Positions 1-7,842 of a stretch of DNA of 15,594 nt are shown here, piece after piece. Source of the stretch: Treponema sp. UBA3819 (GTDB taxonomy: Bacteria; Spirochaetota; Spirochaetia; Treponematales; Treponemataceae). Position 1 is the stretch's first letter. Each line of letters starts with the position of its first letter. The notes under the pieces were generated by a model, which saw nothing but the letters and a program-made list of their open reading frames with translations, ran no database searches and was not told where the DNA came from. Location: the NCBI GenBank assembly GCA_002369025.1, contig DFDV01000162.1, positions 1 to 15,594 of the forward strand, read 5' to 3'. Both the position numbers and the translations under genes were made by a program.

Positions 1-112
1 TACTTTTTCCCTGTCCGTTTTCACCCACAAAAAAAATTTCTTTTGAAAGCAAACTTATAGTTTCATTAGTGAGATTGCGATAGTTATAATACGAAACAGA
101 AAGGACAGGCAT
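1..112 (-). CDS. recF: DNA replication/repair protein RecF, N-terminal fragment
   Basis: Only the first 37 codons lie in the window; the gene continues off the left edge. The translation begins MPVLSVSYYNYRNLTNETIS and reaches a Walker A loop, GENGQGKS, at about residues 30-37, which matches the N-terminal ATPase head of RecF. RecF is an SMC-like ATPase that helps load RecA at gapped DNA and at stalled forks. The start follows the dnaN stop codon by 9 nt, with an AAGG ribosome binding site 4-5 nt ahead of the ATG, so it is translated from the dnaN transcript. The order dnaA-dnaN-recF is the classical origin order and supports the call. Confidence 0.9.
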   Translation of the reverse strand, partial: MPVLSVSYYNYRNLTNETISLLSKEIFFVGENGQGKS

Positions 113-121
113 CTGCCTTAA

Positions 122-1237
122 TTACGCCATCTGCATCGGCATGATGATGTGAAAGTAATCTTCCGCAGGTTCCGGACGCAATGTTACCGCTTTCATAGCC
201 TCAGAGAATTCAAATGTAATTCTTTCGCTGTTGATTACTTTAAGCGGTTCTTCAACATAATGATAATTCATTGCAATTGTGATTTCCTGTCCGTTGTACT
301 GGCAGGGGAATTCTTCTTTAGCATCACCCAAATCAGATTCCTGTGATGTTACCGTAAGAACACCCGGAATAGCCGTAAGGAAAATACGTCCTGCTTTTTT
401 ATCTACCATGAGTGATGTGCGTTTAAGAGCATCCATCAAATCACTTTTCTGTACCTGAAAGCTGTTGGGCTGTGATTCAGGAATAACACGCTGATAATTT
501 GGAAACTGACCGTCAAGCAGAGTAGAAGACAGTTCATAGTTTGCAAAACGGAAGAAAATCATTTTATCTACAATAGCGATAGAAACATTTCCTTCATCTG
601 AAGCGTGCTTTGCTACAATGTTCAATACTTTCGGATGTACGATTGCTGACGGAAAATCCATTGCTCCTTCAAGCAGTGTTTTGGAAGCATAGGCAAGACG
701 ACGACCATCTGTTGCAACCAGCACCAGATTGTTTTCTTTCTTTTCAAAATATACGCCGTTCATAAAGTAGCGTGTCTCATCTTCACTTACAGCAAAAGAT
801 GTCTGTGCAATCATGGACTTAAATTCTTTTCCGGGAACTTCAAAGAAGGGTACTTCCTGTACTGCAGGGAATTCAGGGAACTTATCCTGAGACATACATT
901 TAAGCTGGAATTTAATTTTCTTTGCTGTATGACGAATGATTGCTATTGTCTGAGTATCTTTCTGTTCAAGATTAAATTCAATTTCACCAGCAGGGAGAGA
1001 AGAAAGAATACCCATAAATTTATCACAGAAAATAGTTGTTGAACCTTCTTCCTGAATATCAACGGGAATCTTTGTTTCAAAATTTACTTTTATATCAGTT
1101 GCTTTAATAACAAGCGTATTGTTTTGTGCAATTATCATGACATTAGAAAGAATTGAAAGAGCACTTTTTGTAGAAATGATTTCCTGTGCAATTGCAATTT
1201 CGCTAATCATAGCATCGCGGTCAAAAGTAAATTTCAT
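122..1237 (-). CDS. dnaN: DNA polymerase III beta subunit (sliding clamp)
   Basis: The 371-residue product has the usual length and three-domain build of the beta clamp. It starts MKFTFDRDAMISEIAIAQEII, carries the typical phrases VLVATDGRRLAYA (about residue 172) and FPNYQRVIP (about residue 245), and ends in the characteristic IIMPMQMA tail that lines the partner-binding pocket. The dimeric ring encircles DNA and tethers the replicative polymerase and other clamp-binding proteins. A GGGAG ribosome binding site lies 5 nt before the ATG at 1237. The gene follows dnaA in the same direction after a 238-nt gap that contains the predicted origin, and is followed by recF after 9 nt, so dnaN-recF are probably one transcript. 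Confidence 0.97.
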   Translation of the reverse strand: MKFTFDRDAMISEIAIAQEIISTKSALSILSNVMIIAQNNTLVIKATDIKVNFETKIPVDIQEEGSTTIFCDKFMGILSSLPAGEIEFNLEQKDTQTIAIIRHTAKKIKFQLKCMSQDKFPEFPAVQEVPFFEVPGKEFKSMIAQTSFAVSEDETRYFMNGVYFEKKENNLVLVATDGRRLAYASKTLLEGAMDFPSAIVHPKVLNIVAKHASDEGNVSIAIVDKMIFFRFANYELSSTLLDGQFPNYQRVIPESQPNSFQVQKSDLMDALKRTSLMVDKKAGRIFLTAIPGVLTVTSQESDLGDAKEEFPCQYNGQEITIAMNYHYVEEPLKVINSERITFEFSEAMKAVTLRPEPAEDYFHIIMPMQMA

Positions 1238-1270
1238 TTTTTTCTCCCTGGTTTTGTTTTACACAAATCC

Positions 1271-1434
1271 TATTTATATTAAATTTATAAATTTAAGTAG
1301 TAGTAATAGTAGGCTCTGTGAATTTGTGGAAAACATATGTAAGTCTTTATAATGTAATCATTTAGAAAATGGAAAACTTTTACATTATAATCCACAGGTT
1401 TTCAACTTTTCCACAGTTTTGTAAGTTATCCACA
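1271..1434. other. oriC: Predicted chromosomal replication origin (oriC) with DnaA-trio element
   Basis: Read on the minus strand, the order is: DnaA boxes, a short GC patch (GAGCC), a run of triplets CTACTATTACTACTACTT, then an AT-only unwinding stretch. On the plus strand the triplets are TAG TAG TAA TAG TAG at 1298-1312. This is the layout of the basal unwinding system described for Bacillus subtilis: DnaA bound at the boxes extends along the trios to open the duplex. DnaA-box matches are 1426-1434 (perfect TTATCCACA on the plus strand), 1408-1416 and 1388-1396 (one mismatch each), 1325-1333 (minus strand, TTTTCCACA) and a weaker 1317-1325. The unwinding stretch is 1271-1295. The site lies in the dnaA-dnaN gap, a common oriC position. 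Confidence 0.85.
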
Positions 1435-1447
1435 ACTTATCACCATA

Positions 1448-1476
1448 ATTGTATCACACTTTACACAATTTGTCTT
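1448..1476 (-). promoter_or_regulatory. Candidate dnaN promoter
   Basis: On the minus strand, AAGACA (1471-1476) and TACAAT (1448-1453) are separated by 17 bp. Transcription would start near 1441 and run through the predicted origin, giving dnaN a roughly 200-nt leader. The -35 overlaps the dnaA stop codon. The match is moderate and other AT-rich -10-like sequences exist in this gap. Confidence 0.4.
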
Positions 1477-2909
1477 TATTTTTTATAGTCCTTTATTTCC
1501 CTCATAAGCTGCTGAATTGTAGTATCTAGAGAAGAATCAGTTTTTATGCAGTTGCTGATTTTTTCATAGGAATGCATCATTGTAGAGTGATCACGTCCAC
1601 CAAATTCACCTGCAAGTTCAGGATAAGAATATTCAGTAAGGTTTCTTGCTATGTAAACTGCTATCTGGCGAGGTATGGCAAATTTTGGAGAACGTTTATT
1701 ACTCTTGATATCTGATATAGAAATGTTGTAATGATTGGCAACTACTTTTTGAATATTTTCAACAGTAATTGAGCCTGAAAGAGGAGAACTGAAAATATCC
1801 CTTAACTGCTGCTGGGCAATTTCTATCGTTACATTTTTTCCAACAAGTTCTGCATAACCAATCATTTTGGTAAGGCATCCTTCAAGGTCACGGACATTTG
1901 TCTGTACATTCTTTGCGATGTAATCTATTACGTCATCAGATATACGATTTATAGTAGCAGCAGAAAACTGATTTGTTTCCAGAAGGAGTTCTTTTTTCTT
2001 TTCAAGAATTGCCCGGCGGGTTTCATAATTTGGAGGCTGCAGGTCAATGTTAAGACCGCGGGAAAATCGTGTACTCAAGCGAGGTTCAATAAATTTAAGT
2101 TCAGTAATAGGACGGTCACAGGTAAAAACCATCTGACAATTTCTATCGTATAAAGCGTTAAAAGTATAAAACAATTCTTCCTGAGTAGAATCTTTATCTT
2201 TTAAGAAATGAATATCATCCAAAAGAAGTACATCAAGTTTGCGGTATTTGTTCTTAAATTTTTCAGTCGTTTGAGTGCGTACGGCTGTGATGAATTCGTT
2301 GGTAAATGTTTCTGTACTGATATAGCAGATTTTACATTTATCACCTTTTTCTTTGTAAATGTAGTTTCCGATGGATTGCATCAGATGTGTTTTACCAAGA
2401 CCAACTCCACCGTAAATCAAAATGGGATTATATGCTTTGCCCGGATTTTTTGCAGCGGCTAGAGATGCATTAAAGGCATAGAGGCTGTTTTCTCCAGGAA
2501 CGAAATTTTCAAAAGTATAGTCTTCCCTCAACTGAGGATGTTTTTTTACCGGAATGACAGCTTCTTTATAGTCAGCATTCTTTTCTTCTTTTGGTACATC
2601 ATATATCTGTGTGGTCTGTACAGAATCTGAACTTTTAACCGGTTCGTTGTTTAAAATGTATTTAAGCTTTATAGACTGACCTGTGAGTTCCTGAATTTTC
2701 TGTTCGATTTTAGATGTAACGTTGCGGGAATCCATCTGCTGGTGCATAAATTCAGACGCTACAGAAACGGTGATTTCAGAAATGGTATCTTCTACATAAG
2801 AAATTTTGAACCAAAGAAGAAATTCATTTTCTTTGCCCGCTGCTTTATATTCTTCATGGATTTGTTTTATTGCTTCGTCGAAAAAGACACGATAATTCTG
2901 TTCAGCCAT
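1476..2909 (-). CDS. dnaA: Chromosomal replication initiator protein DnaA
   Basis: From the ATG at 2909 the product is 477 residues, MAEQNYRVFFDEAIKQI onward. Domain I is at residues 1-85, followed by a linker. The AAA+ core has Walker A GGVGLGKT at about 167-174 and Walker B LLLDDIHF at about 228-235. Domain IV ends with the DnaA-box binding signature GGRDHSTMMHS at about 437-447. DnaA-ATP binds the 9-mer boxes and opens oriC. An in-frame GTG at 2927 would add six residues, but it lies inside the promoter spacer: TTGAAG and TATAAT with a 17-bp spacer place +1 at the A of the ATG at 2909. The mRNA is therefore predicted leaderless. The gene is divergent from gyrB and followed by oriC and dnaN. 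Confidence 0.97.
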   Translation of the reverse strand: MAEQNYRVFFDEAIKQIHEEYKAAGKENEFLLWFKISYVEDTISEITVSVASEFMHQQMDSRNVTSKIEQKIQELTGQSIKLKYILNNEPVKSSDSVQTTQIYDVPKEEKNADYKEAVIPVKKHPQLREDYTFENFVPGENSLYAFNASLAAAKNPGKAYNPILIYGGVGLGKTHLMQSIGNYIYKEKGDKCKICYISTETFTNEFITAVRTQTTEKFKNKYRKLDVLLLDDIHFLKDKDSTQEELFYTFNALYDRNCQMVFTCDRPITELKFIEPRLSTRFSRGLNIDLQPPNYETRRAILEKKKELLLETNQFSAATINRISDDVIDYIAKNVQTNVRDLEGCLTKMIGYAELVGKNVTIEIAQQQLRDIFSSPLSGSITVENIQKVVANHYNISISDIKSNKRSPKFAIPRQIAVYIARNLTEYSYPELAGEFGGRDHSTMMHSYEKISNCIKTDSSLDTTIQQLMREIKDYKK

Positions 2910-2915
2910 TCCATT

Positions 2916-2944
2916 ATTATATCTCACCTTTACTTTTTCTTCAA
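2916..2944 (-). promoter_or_regulatory. dnaA promoter, predicted leaderless transcript
   Basis: On the minus strand the -35 is TTGAAG (2939-2944), the spacer is 17 bp and the -10 is a perfect TATAAT (2916-2921). Six bases separate the -10 from the ATG, so +1 falls on the start codon. The AAGGTGAG that resembles a ribosome binding site lies in the spacer and would not be transcribed. Confidence 0.7.
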
Positions 2945-2949
2945 TTATG

Positions 2950-2986
2950 GGTATATTAAAATACCTTTTATATCTTCTTATATAAT
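2950..2986 (+). promoter_or_regulatory. Candidate gyrB promoter with adjacent dyad
   Basis: A perfect TATAAT at 2981-2986 would start transcription near 2993, giving gyrB a leader of about 30 nt that includes its ribosome binding site. No good -35 is visible at 16-18 bp. A dyad GGTAT-6-ATACC at 2950-2965 sits upstream, between the dnaA and gyrB promoters. It could be an operator or chance in AT-rich DNA. Confidence 0.35.
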
Positions 2987-3022
2987 TAAAGTAAAAGAAA
3001 TCTTATCTTTAAGGAATAAAAA

Positions 3023-5026
3023 GTGACAGCATCCTATTCAGCAGGAAATATTCAGGTTTTAAAAGGACTTGAAGCCGTTCGTAAACGCCCTGGCATGTAT
3101 ATCGGTTCAACAGGTCCGCGTGGATTACATCATCTGGTATACGAAGTAGTTGATAACTCTATTGACGAAGCCATGGCAGGCTTTTGTGATACAATTACTG
3201 TTGCTCTCGAAAAGGACGACATTGTTCGTGTAGAAGATAATGGTCGTGGTATTCCGGTTGATATGCATCCCACAGAACATGTTAGTGCACTGGAACTTGT
3301 TCTGACCCGTCTGCATGCCGGTGGTAAATTTGATAAAGGTTCATACAAGGTTTCCGGCGGTTTGCATGGTGTAGGTGTATCCTGTGTAAATGCACTTTCT
3401 GTCTGGCTTGAAGCAACTGTAGATCGCGACGGAAAAAAATATTGTCAGAAATATGCTATTGGTGTTCCTAAAACAAAAGTAGAAGAAATTGGAACAAGTG
3501 ACCGCCACGGAACAACAATCCGCTGGAAGGCAGACAGCAGCATTTTTACAGAGACTACAACATACGATTTTGACGTGCTTAAAACTCGTCTGCGTGAACT
3601 TGCTTTTTTGAACAGTGGCATTACGATTATTTTCCGTGATGAACGTCTGGAAACACCCAAAGAAGAAATTCTTAAATTTGAAGGCGGTATTGTTCAGTAC
3701 GTCAAGGAAATGAACAGCCATAAGCAGAGTAAATTCTATCTGCCTGCAGAGCCGATTTACATCACTGGTGAAAAAGATGATGTCATTACGGAACTCGCTT
3801 TTCAGTACAATTCCGGATTTGACGAAAGTATCAACACTTATGTAAATGATATCAATACGCGTGATGGCGGTACTCACCTGGAAGGATTTAAGTCCGCACT
3901 TACTTTTGTATTGAACAAAGCACTTGATTCAAACGACAAATTGAAAAAGCGTCTGGACAAGGATGAAAAATTAACAGGCGATGATGTTCGTGCAGGTATT
4001 GTAACCGTTCTTTCCATGAAAGTGCCTGAGCCTGAATTTGAAGGTCAGACAAAGGAAAAACTGGGAAATACCGAAGTCCGCACGATTGTTGATGCGCTTG
4101 TAAAAGAAAAGCTGACAATCTTCTTTGAGCAGAATCCGGCTGTACTGGAAAAAGTGCTTGAAAAGGCAATTGCCGAAGCTTCTGCACGAATTGCCGCTAG
4201 AAAGGCAAAAGATGCCAGCCGCAAAAAGACTCTCTCTGACGGATTTGGTTTGCCGGAAAAACTGGCAGACTGTTCATTAAAAGATCCAGAGCAGTGTGAA
4301 GTCTACATTGTTGAGGGAGACTCTGCAGGCGGTTCAGCCAAAAAAGGCCGTGACCCAAAAACACAGGCTATTCTTCCTTTGTGGGGAAAAATGCTTAATG
4401 TTGAAAAAGTCCGTCCGGAAAAAGTCATGAATAACGACAAGCTGGAACCGGTCATTGCTTCTCTTGGTGCAGGATTTGGCAAGGACTTTAACATTGAAAA
4501 ACTCCGCTACCATAAAATCATTATCATGGCTGATGCTGATGTTGACGGTTCTCATATCCGCACACTGCTTTTAACATTCTTCTTCCGTTATATGCCACAG
4601 CTTATTGAGCACGGCTATGTATATCTTGCCATGCCGCCCCTCTATAAAGTACAGAAAGGAAAAACTGCCCTCTATGCATATTCTGACGAAGAAAGAGACA
4701 GAATTCTTGCCGGCTTTAAGAAGGAAGATCCTGATGCTGTCATTGAAAATCCAAATGATGAAAATGCAGCAGCAGAAGATAATGCAACAGATACAAAAAA
4801 GAAAAAGAGCAAGATTGACGTACAGCGCTATAAAGGTCTTGGTGAAATGGATGGAAAACAGTTGTGGGAAACAACAATGGATCCCGCTCACCGAAAGATG
4901 CGTGTTGTTACCATTCCCGATGCCATGGCAGCAGATAAAATCTTCACAGTCTGTATGGGCGAGGAAGTAGAACCCCGTCGCCAGTTTATTGAAGAAAATT
5001 CAAGTTACGCAAATCTGGACATTTAG
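3023..5026 (+). CDS. gyrB: DNA gyrase subunit B
   Basis: The 667-residue ATPase subunit of gyrase, which with GyrA introduces negative supercoils. The N-terminal GHKL ATPase shows EVVDNSIDEAMAG (41-53), EDNGRGIP (71-78) and the ATP-lid motif GGLHGVGV (112-119). The TOPRIM metal site shows EGDSAGG (from E431) and DADVDGSH (from D504). QRYKGLGEM follows at about 600. The start is GTG at 3023, supported by AAGGAA six nt upstream and by the conserved N-terminus. Just before QRYKGLGEM there is a low-complexity acidic then lysine-rich stretch of about 25-30 residues (coding bases about 4735-4815), likely a species-specific insertion. It is cotranscribed with gyrA, 9 nt downstream. Confidence 0.97.
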   Translation: MTASYSAGNIQVLKGLEAVRKRPGMYIGSTGPRGLHHLVYEVVDNSIDEAMAGFCDTITVALEKDDIVRVEDNGRGIPVDMHPTEHVSALELVLTRLHAGGKFDKGSYKVSGGLHGVGVSCVNALSVWLEATVDRDGKKYCQKYAIGVPKTKVEEIGTSDRHGTTIRWKADSSIFTETTTYDFDVLKTRLRELAFLNSGITIIFRDERLETPKEEILKFEGGIVQYVKEMNSHKQSKFYLPAEPIYITGEKDDVITELAFQYNSGFDESINTYVNDINTRDGGTHLEGFKSALTFVLNKALDSNDKLKKRLDKDEKLTGDDVRAGIVTVLSMKVPEPEFEGQTKEKLGNTEVRTIVDALVKEKLTIFFEQNPAVLEKVLEKAIAEASARIAARKAKDASRKKTLSDGFGLPEKLADCSLKDPEQCEVYIVEGDSAGGSAKKGRDPKTQAILPLWGKMLNVEKVRPEKVMNNDKLEPVIASLGAGFGKDFNIEKLRYHKIIIMADADVDGSHIRTLLLTFFFRYMPQLIEHGYVYLAMPPLYKVQKGKTALYAYSDEERDRILAGFKKEDPDAVIENPNDENAAAEDNATDTKKKKSKIDVQRYKGLGEMDGKQLWETTMDPAHRKMRVVTIPDAMAADKIFTVCMGEEVEPRRQFIEENSSYANLDI

Positions 5027-5035
5027 GATAAAAAG

Positions 5036-7576
5036 ATGCTAGAAGAAACCAAAACACCAGAAGGTGGAACAGTAATAAAAATCCCGATTGAAACCGAAGT
5101 AAAGCAGGCATATATTGACTACTCTATGTCGGTTATTGTGCAGCGTGCTCTTCCTGATGTGCGTGACGGACTTAAACCAGTTCATCGCCGCATTATGTAT
5201 GCAATGGATACGCTTCACCTTGCAAGTGGCGGAAAGACAAAAAAATGTGCAACAATCGTTGGTGAAGTACTTGGTCACTATCATCCTCACGGAGATGCAT
5301 CTGTTTATGACGCCCTGGTTCGTCTTGGACAGGATTTTGCACAGCGCTATACAACGGTAACACCACAGGGTAACTTTGGTACGATTGCCGGTGACCCGCC
5401 TGCAGCCTATCGTTACACTGAGGCAAAGATGTCTCGTGTTACAGAAGAAATGGTTTCTGACATTTCCAAGAACACAGTAGACATGGTTCGTAATTTTGAC
5501 GATACCACAAATGAACCTGCAGTTCTTCCGTCAAAATTTCCCTTCCTGCTCTGTAACGGAACAACGGGTATTGCTGTTGGTATGGCAACAAATATGCCTA
5601 CCCACAATTTGCGCGAAGTGGCAGCCGCAATATCTGCATATATCGACAACAATGAAATTTCTATAGATGAACTGATGCACTACATCAAGGGACCTGACTT
5701 TCCGACAGGCGGCATAATTTATGGTCGCGACGGGATTAAAAAAGCATATAAAACAGGCCGCGGAAAAATTACAATCCGTTCAAAATTTACTATAGAAACA
5801 GACCGCCATGGCCGCGAAAGCATTGTCTTTACCGAAGTGCCCTATGGCATAAACACGACAAATATTATCCGCAGAATCAAAGAGCTTATCCGGGACAAGC
5901 AGATTGAAGGTGTAACAAACGCCAATGATGAATCATCTGACCGCTCGGGTATGCGCATTGTTGTGGATTTGAAAAAAGGTGCAATTACAAAAGTTGTATT
6001 GAATCATCTTTTTGCAAAGACAGATTTACAGTCAAACTTTGGCGTAATTAACCTTGCCCTTGTACCTCAGGAAAAGGATGGCAAACCCCGTTATGATGAA
6101 CCCGGAATGCTTACTCTTAAGCCGAATTACCTCAAACCGGAAGTTCTGAACTTAAAGCAGCTTATCCAGCATTTTGTTAATCATCGTGACGAAGTAATTA
6201 CCCGCCGTACGATTTATGATTTGAAGGTTGCTAAACATCGTATGCACATTTTGCAGGCTCTCATTAAGGCTATCAACAATATCGACGAAGTAATCCAGAT
6301 TATTAAGTCAAGTCTGAATACCGAAGAAGCAAAACTGCGGTTGGAAAAACGATTTGATTTTGATGACGAACAGGCACAAGCAATCGTGGACATGCAGCTT
6401 AAACGTCTTACGCATTTGCAGATTGAAGACTTGCAGAGAGAAATCCGCGAGCTTCAGGCATTGATTGACCATCTGGAAGATTTACTTGCCCATCACGAAA
6501 AGATTCTTGCGATTATCAAAGACGAGACAAATGAACTTGCCGAAAAATATGGCGATGATCGCAGGACAGAAATTGTTGCTGATGAAGTCGAAGAAATCAA
6601 TATGGAAGATATGATTAAGGAAGAAGAAGTCGTCGTGATGATTTCTAAACTTGGTTATATCAAGCGTGTACCGCTTACAGCATACAAGAGTCAGAGCCGT
6701 GGCGGAAAGGGCAGCATGAGCGCTAACCTTGTTGAAGATGACTATATAAATCAGATATTTATAGCCACTACACATTCGTATATCACTTTTATTACCAACG
6801 AAGGAAAAGCGTATTGGGTCAAAGTGCATGAAATTCCTGAAGCCAGCCGTGGCAGTCGTGGCTCACACATCAAGTCTCTGCTGGCCGTTTCTGCAAACGA
6901 AGAGATTACAACCATTGTAACAATGAAGGAATTTAACGCCGACCTGAACATCTTTATGGCAACAGCAAATGGTGTTGTTAAAAAGACACCGATTACGGAA
7001 TTTGCAAATGCCAAGACTCGTGGTGTTATTGCTATCAAACTGGAAGAAGGCGACAAGCTGGTATCTTCCATTATGACCAGCGGAAAAGACGAACTAATGT
7101 TAGTTACCCGCAGAGGTCAGGCATTGCGCATAACAGAAGAAGATGTTCGTCCGATGGGTCGTTCCAGCCGTGGCGTAACAGGTATTCGTCTTTCTGGTGG
7201 TGATGAACTTTCTGCAGCTCTTTGTGTTAAGCCCAACATGAGTGCTCTGGTTATCACAGAAAAAGGATACGGCAAACGCGTAGACTTTAATGAATACAGT
7301 GCTCACGGACGGGGAACCGGCGGACAGAAAATCTTTGGCAATGTTGAGGACAAGGGTGAGATAATTGGAGCCCTTTCTGTTGCTGATACTGATGAAGTAG
7401 TTTGTATGACAAGCCAGGGCAAGACCCTGCGTATTCAGGCAGATACTATTTCTAAGCAGGGCAGAAGCGCATCTGGTACAAGAGTCATAAACATCGAGTC
7501 ACCAGACTACGTTGTCGGAATAGACCGCGTTGCAAAAGAAGAAGAAAAAAATTCAGAAAAAAGTGAAGAAAAATAA
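5036..7576 (+). CDS. gyrA: DNA gyrase subunit A
   Basis: The 846-residue breakage-reunion subunit. The catalytic tyrosine is Tyr127 in AAYRYTEAKM. The quinolone-determining segment reads HPHGDASVYDAL, so the position equivalent to E. coli Ser83 is Ala88, while Asp87 is kept as Asp92. The C-terminal beta-pinwheel that wraps DNA (about 520-820) contains the GyrA box as QSRGGKG at 553-559, one residue off the usual QRRGGKG/QRRGGRG, which marks this as gyrase rather than topoisomerase IV. A lysine/glutamate-rich tail ends the protein. The ATG at 5036 is preceded by AGGAT overlapping the gyrB stop, so translation is probably coupled to gyrB. Confidence 0.97.
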   Translation: MLEETKTPEGGTVIKIPIETEVKQAYIDYSMSVIVQRALPDVRDGLKPVHRRIMYAMDTLHLASGGKTKKCATIVGEVLGHYHPHGDASVYDALVRLGQDFAQRYTTVTPQGNFGTIAGDPPAAYRYTEAKMSRVTEEMVSDISKNTVDMVRNFDDTTNEPAVLPSKFPFLLCNGTTGIAVGMATNMPTHNLREVAAAISAYIDNNEISIDELMHYIKGPDFPTGGIIYGRDGIKKAYKTGRGKITIRSKFTIETDRHGRESIVFTEVPYGINTTNIIRRIKELIRDKQIEGVTNANDESSDRSGMRIVVDLKKGAITKVVLNHLFAKTDLQSNFGVINLALVPQEKDGKPRYDEPGMLTLKPNYLKPEVLNLKQLIQHFVNHRDEVITRRTIYDLKVAKHRMHILQALIKAINNIDEVIQIIKSSLNTEEAKLRLEKRFDFDDEQAQAIVDMQLKRLTHLQIEDLQREIRELQALIDHLEDLLAHHEKILAIIKDETNELAEKYGDDRRTEIVADEVEEINMEDMIKEEEVVVMISKLGYIKRVPLTAYKSQSRGGKGSMSANLVEDDYINQIFIATTHSYITFITNEGKAYWVKVHEIPEASRGSRGSHIKSLLAVSANEEITTIVTMKEFNADLNIFMATANGVVKKTPITEFANAKTRGVIAIKLEEGDKLVSSIMTSGKDELMLVTRRGQALRITEEDVRPMGRSSRGVTGIRLSGGDELSAALCVKPNMSALVITEKGYGKRVDFNEYSAHGRGTGGQKIFGNVEDKGEIIGALSVADTDEVVCMTSQGKTLRIQADTISKQGRSASGTRVINIESPDYVVGIDRVAKEEEKNSEKSEEK

Positions 7577-7585
7577 AAAATCCTG

Positions 7586-7614
7586 CTGACAAAGAAAAGT
7601 AATTTTCGTATAAT
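7586..7614 (+). promoter_or_regulatory. Strong orphan promoter
   Basis: CTGACA (7586-7591), a 17-bp spacer and a perfect TATAAT (7609-7614) just downstream of the gyrA stop. No coding gene follows; +1 near 7621 lies about 30 bp before a terminator hairpin. Confidence 0.6.
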
Positions 7615-7620
7615 GTCATC

Positions 7621-7684
7621 AAGTGGGAACTTTATAAAATACCATCAGGCAGCCGGAAAAACATGAGGTTTTTCCGGTTTTTTT
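7621..7684 (+). ncRNA. Candidate small RNA, about 60 nt
   Basis: The segment runs from the predicted +1 of the orphan promoter to the end of a T-tract terminator. It has no open frame with a ribosome binding site. The terminator stem occupies the second half, leaving about 32 nt of unstructured 5' sequence that could base-pair with a target. I do not recognise a known RNA family. The same hairpin could simply terminate gyrA, with the promoter a coincidence. Confidence 0.4.
7653..7684 (+). terminator. Rho-independent terminator downstream of gyrBA
   Basis: A perfect 10-bp stem, CCGGAAAAAC (7653-7662) with GTTTTTCCGG (7668-7677), has a 5-nt loop and is followed by seven T. It would end gyrBA transcription and also the short orphan transcript. 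Confidence 0.85.
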
Positions 7685-7685
7685 A

Positions 7686-7710
7686 TTGAGGGTTTATTAC
7701 AAACCCTCAA
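7686..7710. repeat. Perfect 10-bp inverted repeat
   Basis: TTGAGGGTTT (7686-7695) and AAACCCTCAA (7701-7710) are exact complements around a 5-nt loop, one base after the T-tract of the gyrBA terminator. No T-run follows on either strand, so it is not a standard terminator. It could stabilise a read-through 3' end or be a protein site. Confidence 0.6.
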
Positions 7711-7842
7711 AACGGCGAAGTCAAGGCTTTAAGCGTTAGCGTGCCTTGTCTCGACGTATTTACAGCCCGTATGCGTAAAGAAGAACTTTTATCATAAAAG
7801 AATAACATGATTTTCAGATAAAAAGGCCTTGTCTGCACAACC

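Noticed and set aside
2910..2927. GTG start adding six residues (MRYNNG) to DnaA
   Set aside because: These codons overlap the predicted -10 and spacer of the dnaA promoter, and the conserved protein begins at MAEQNY.
2921..2930. AAGGTGAG as a dnaA ribosome binding site
   Set aside because: It lies in the promoter spacer and is 13 nt from the ATG; if the promoter call is right it is not transcribed.
3341..3877. 178-residue antisense frame inside gyrB
   Set aside because: Shadow of the conserved gyrB coding sequence, with no start signal or protein-like motif.
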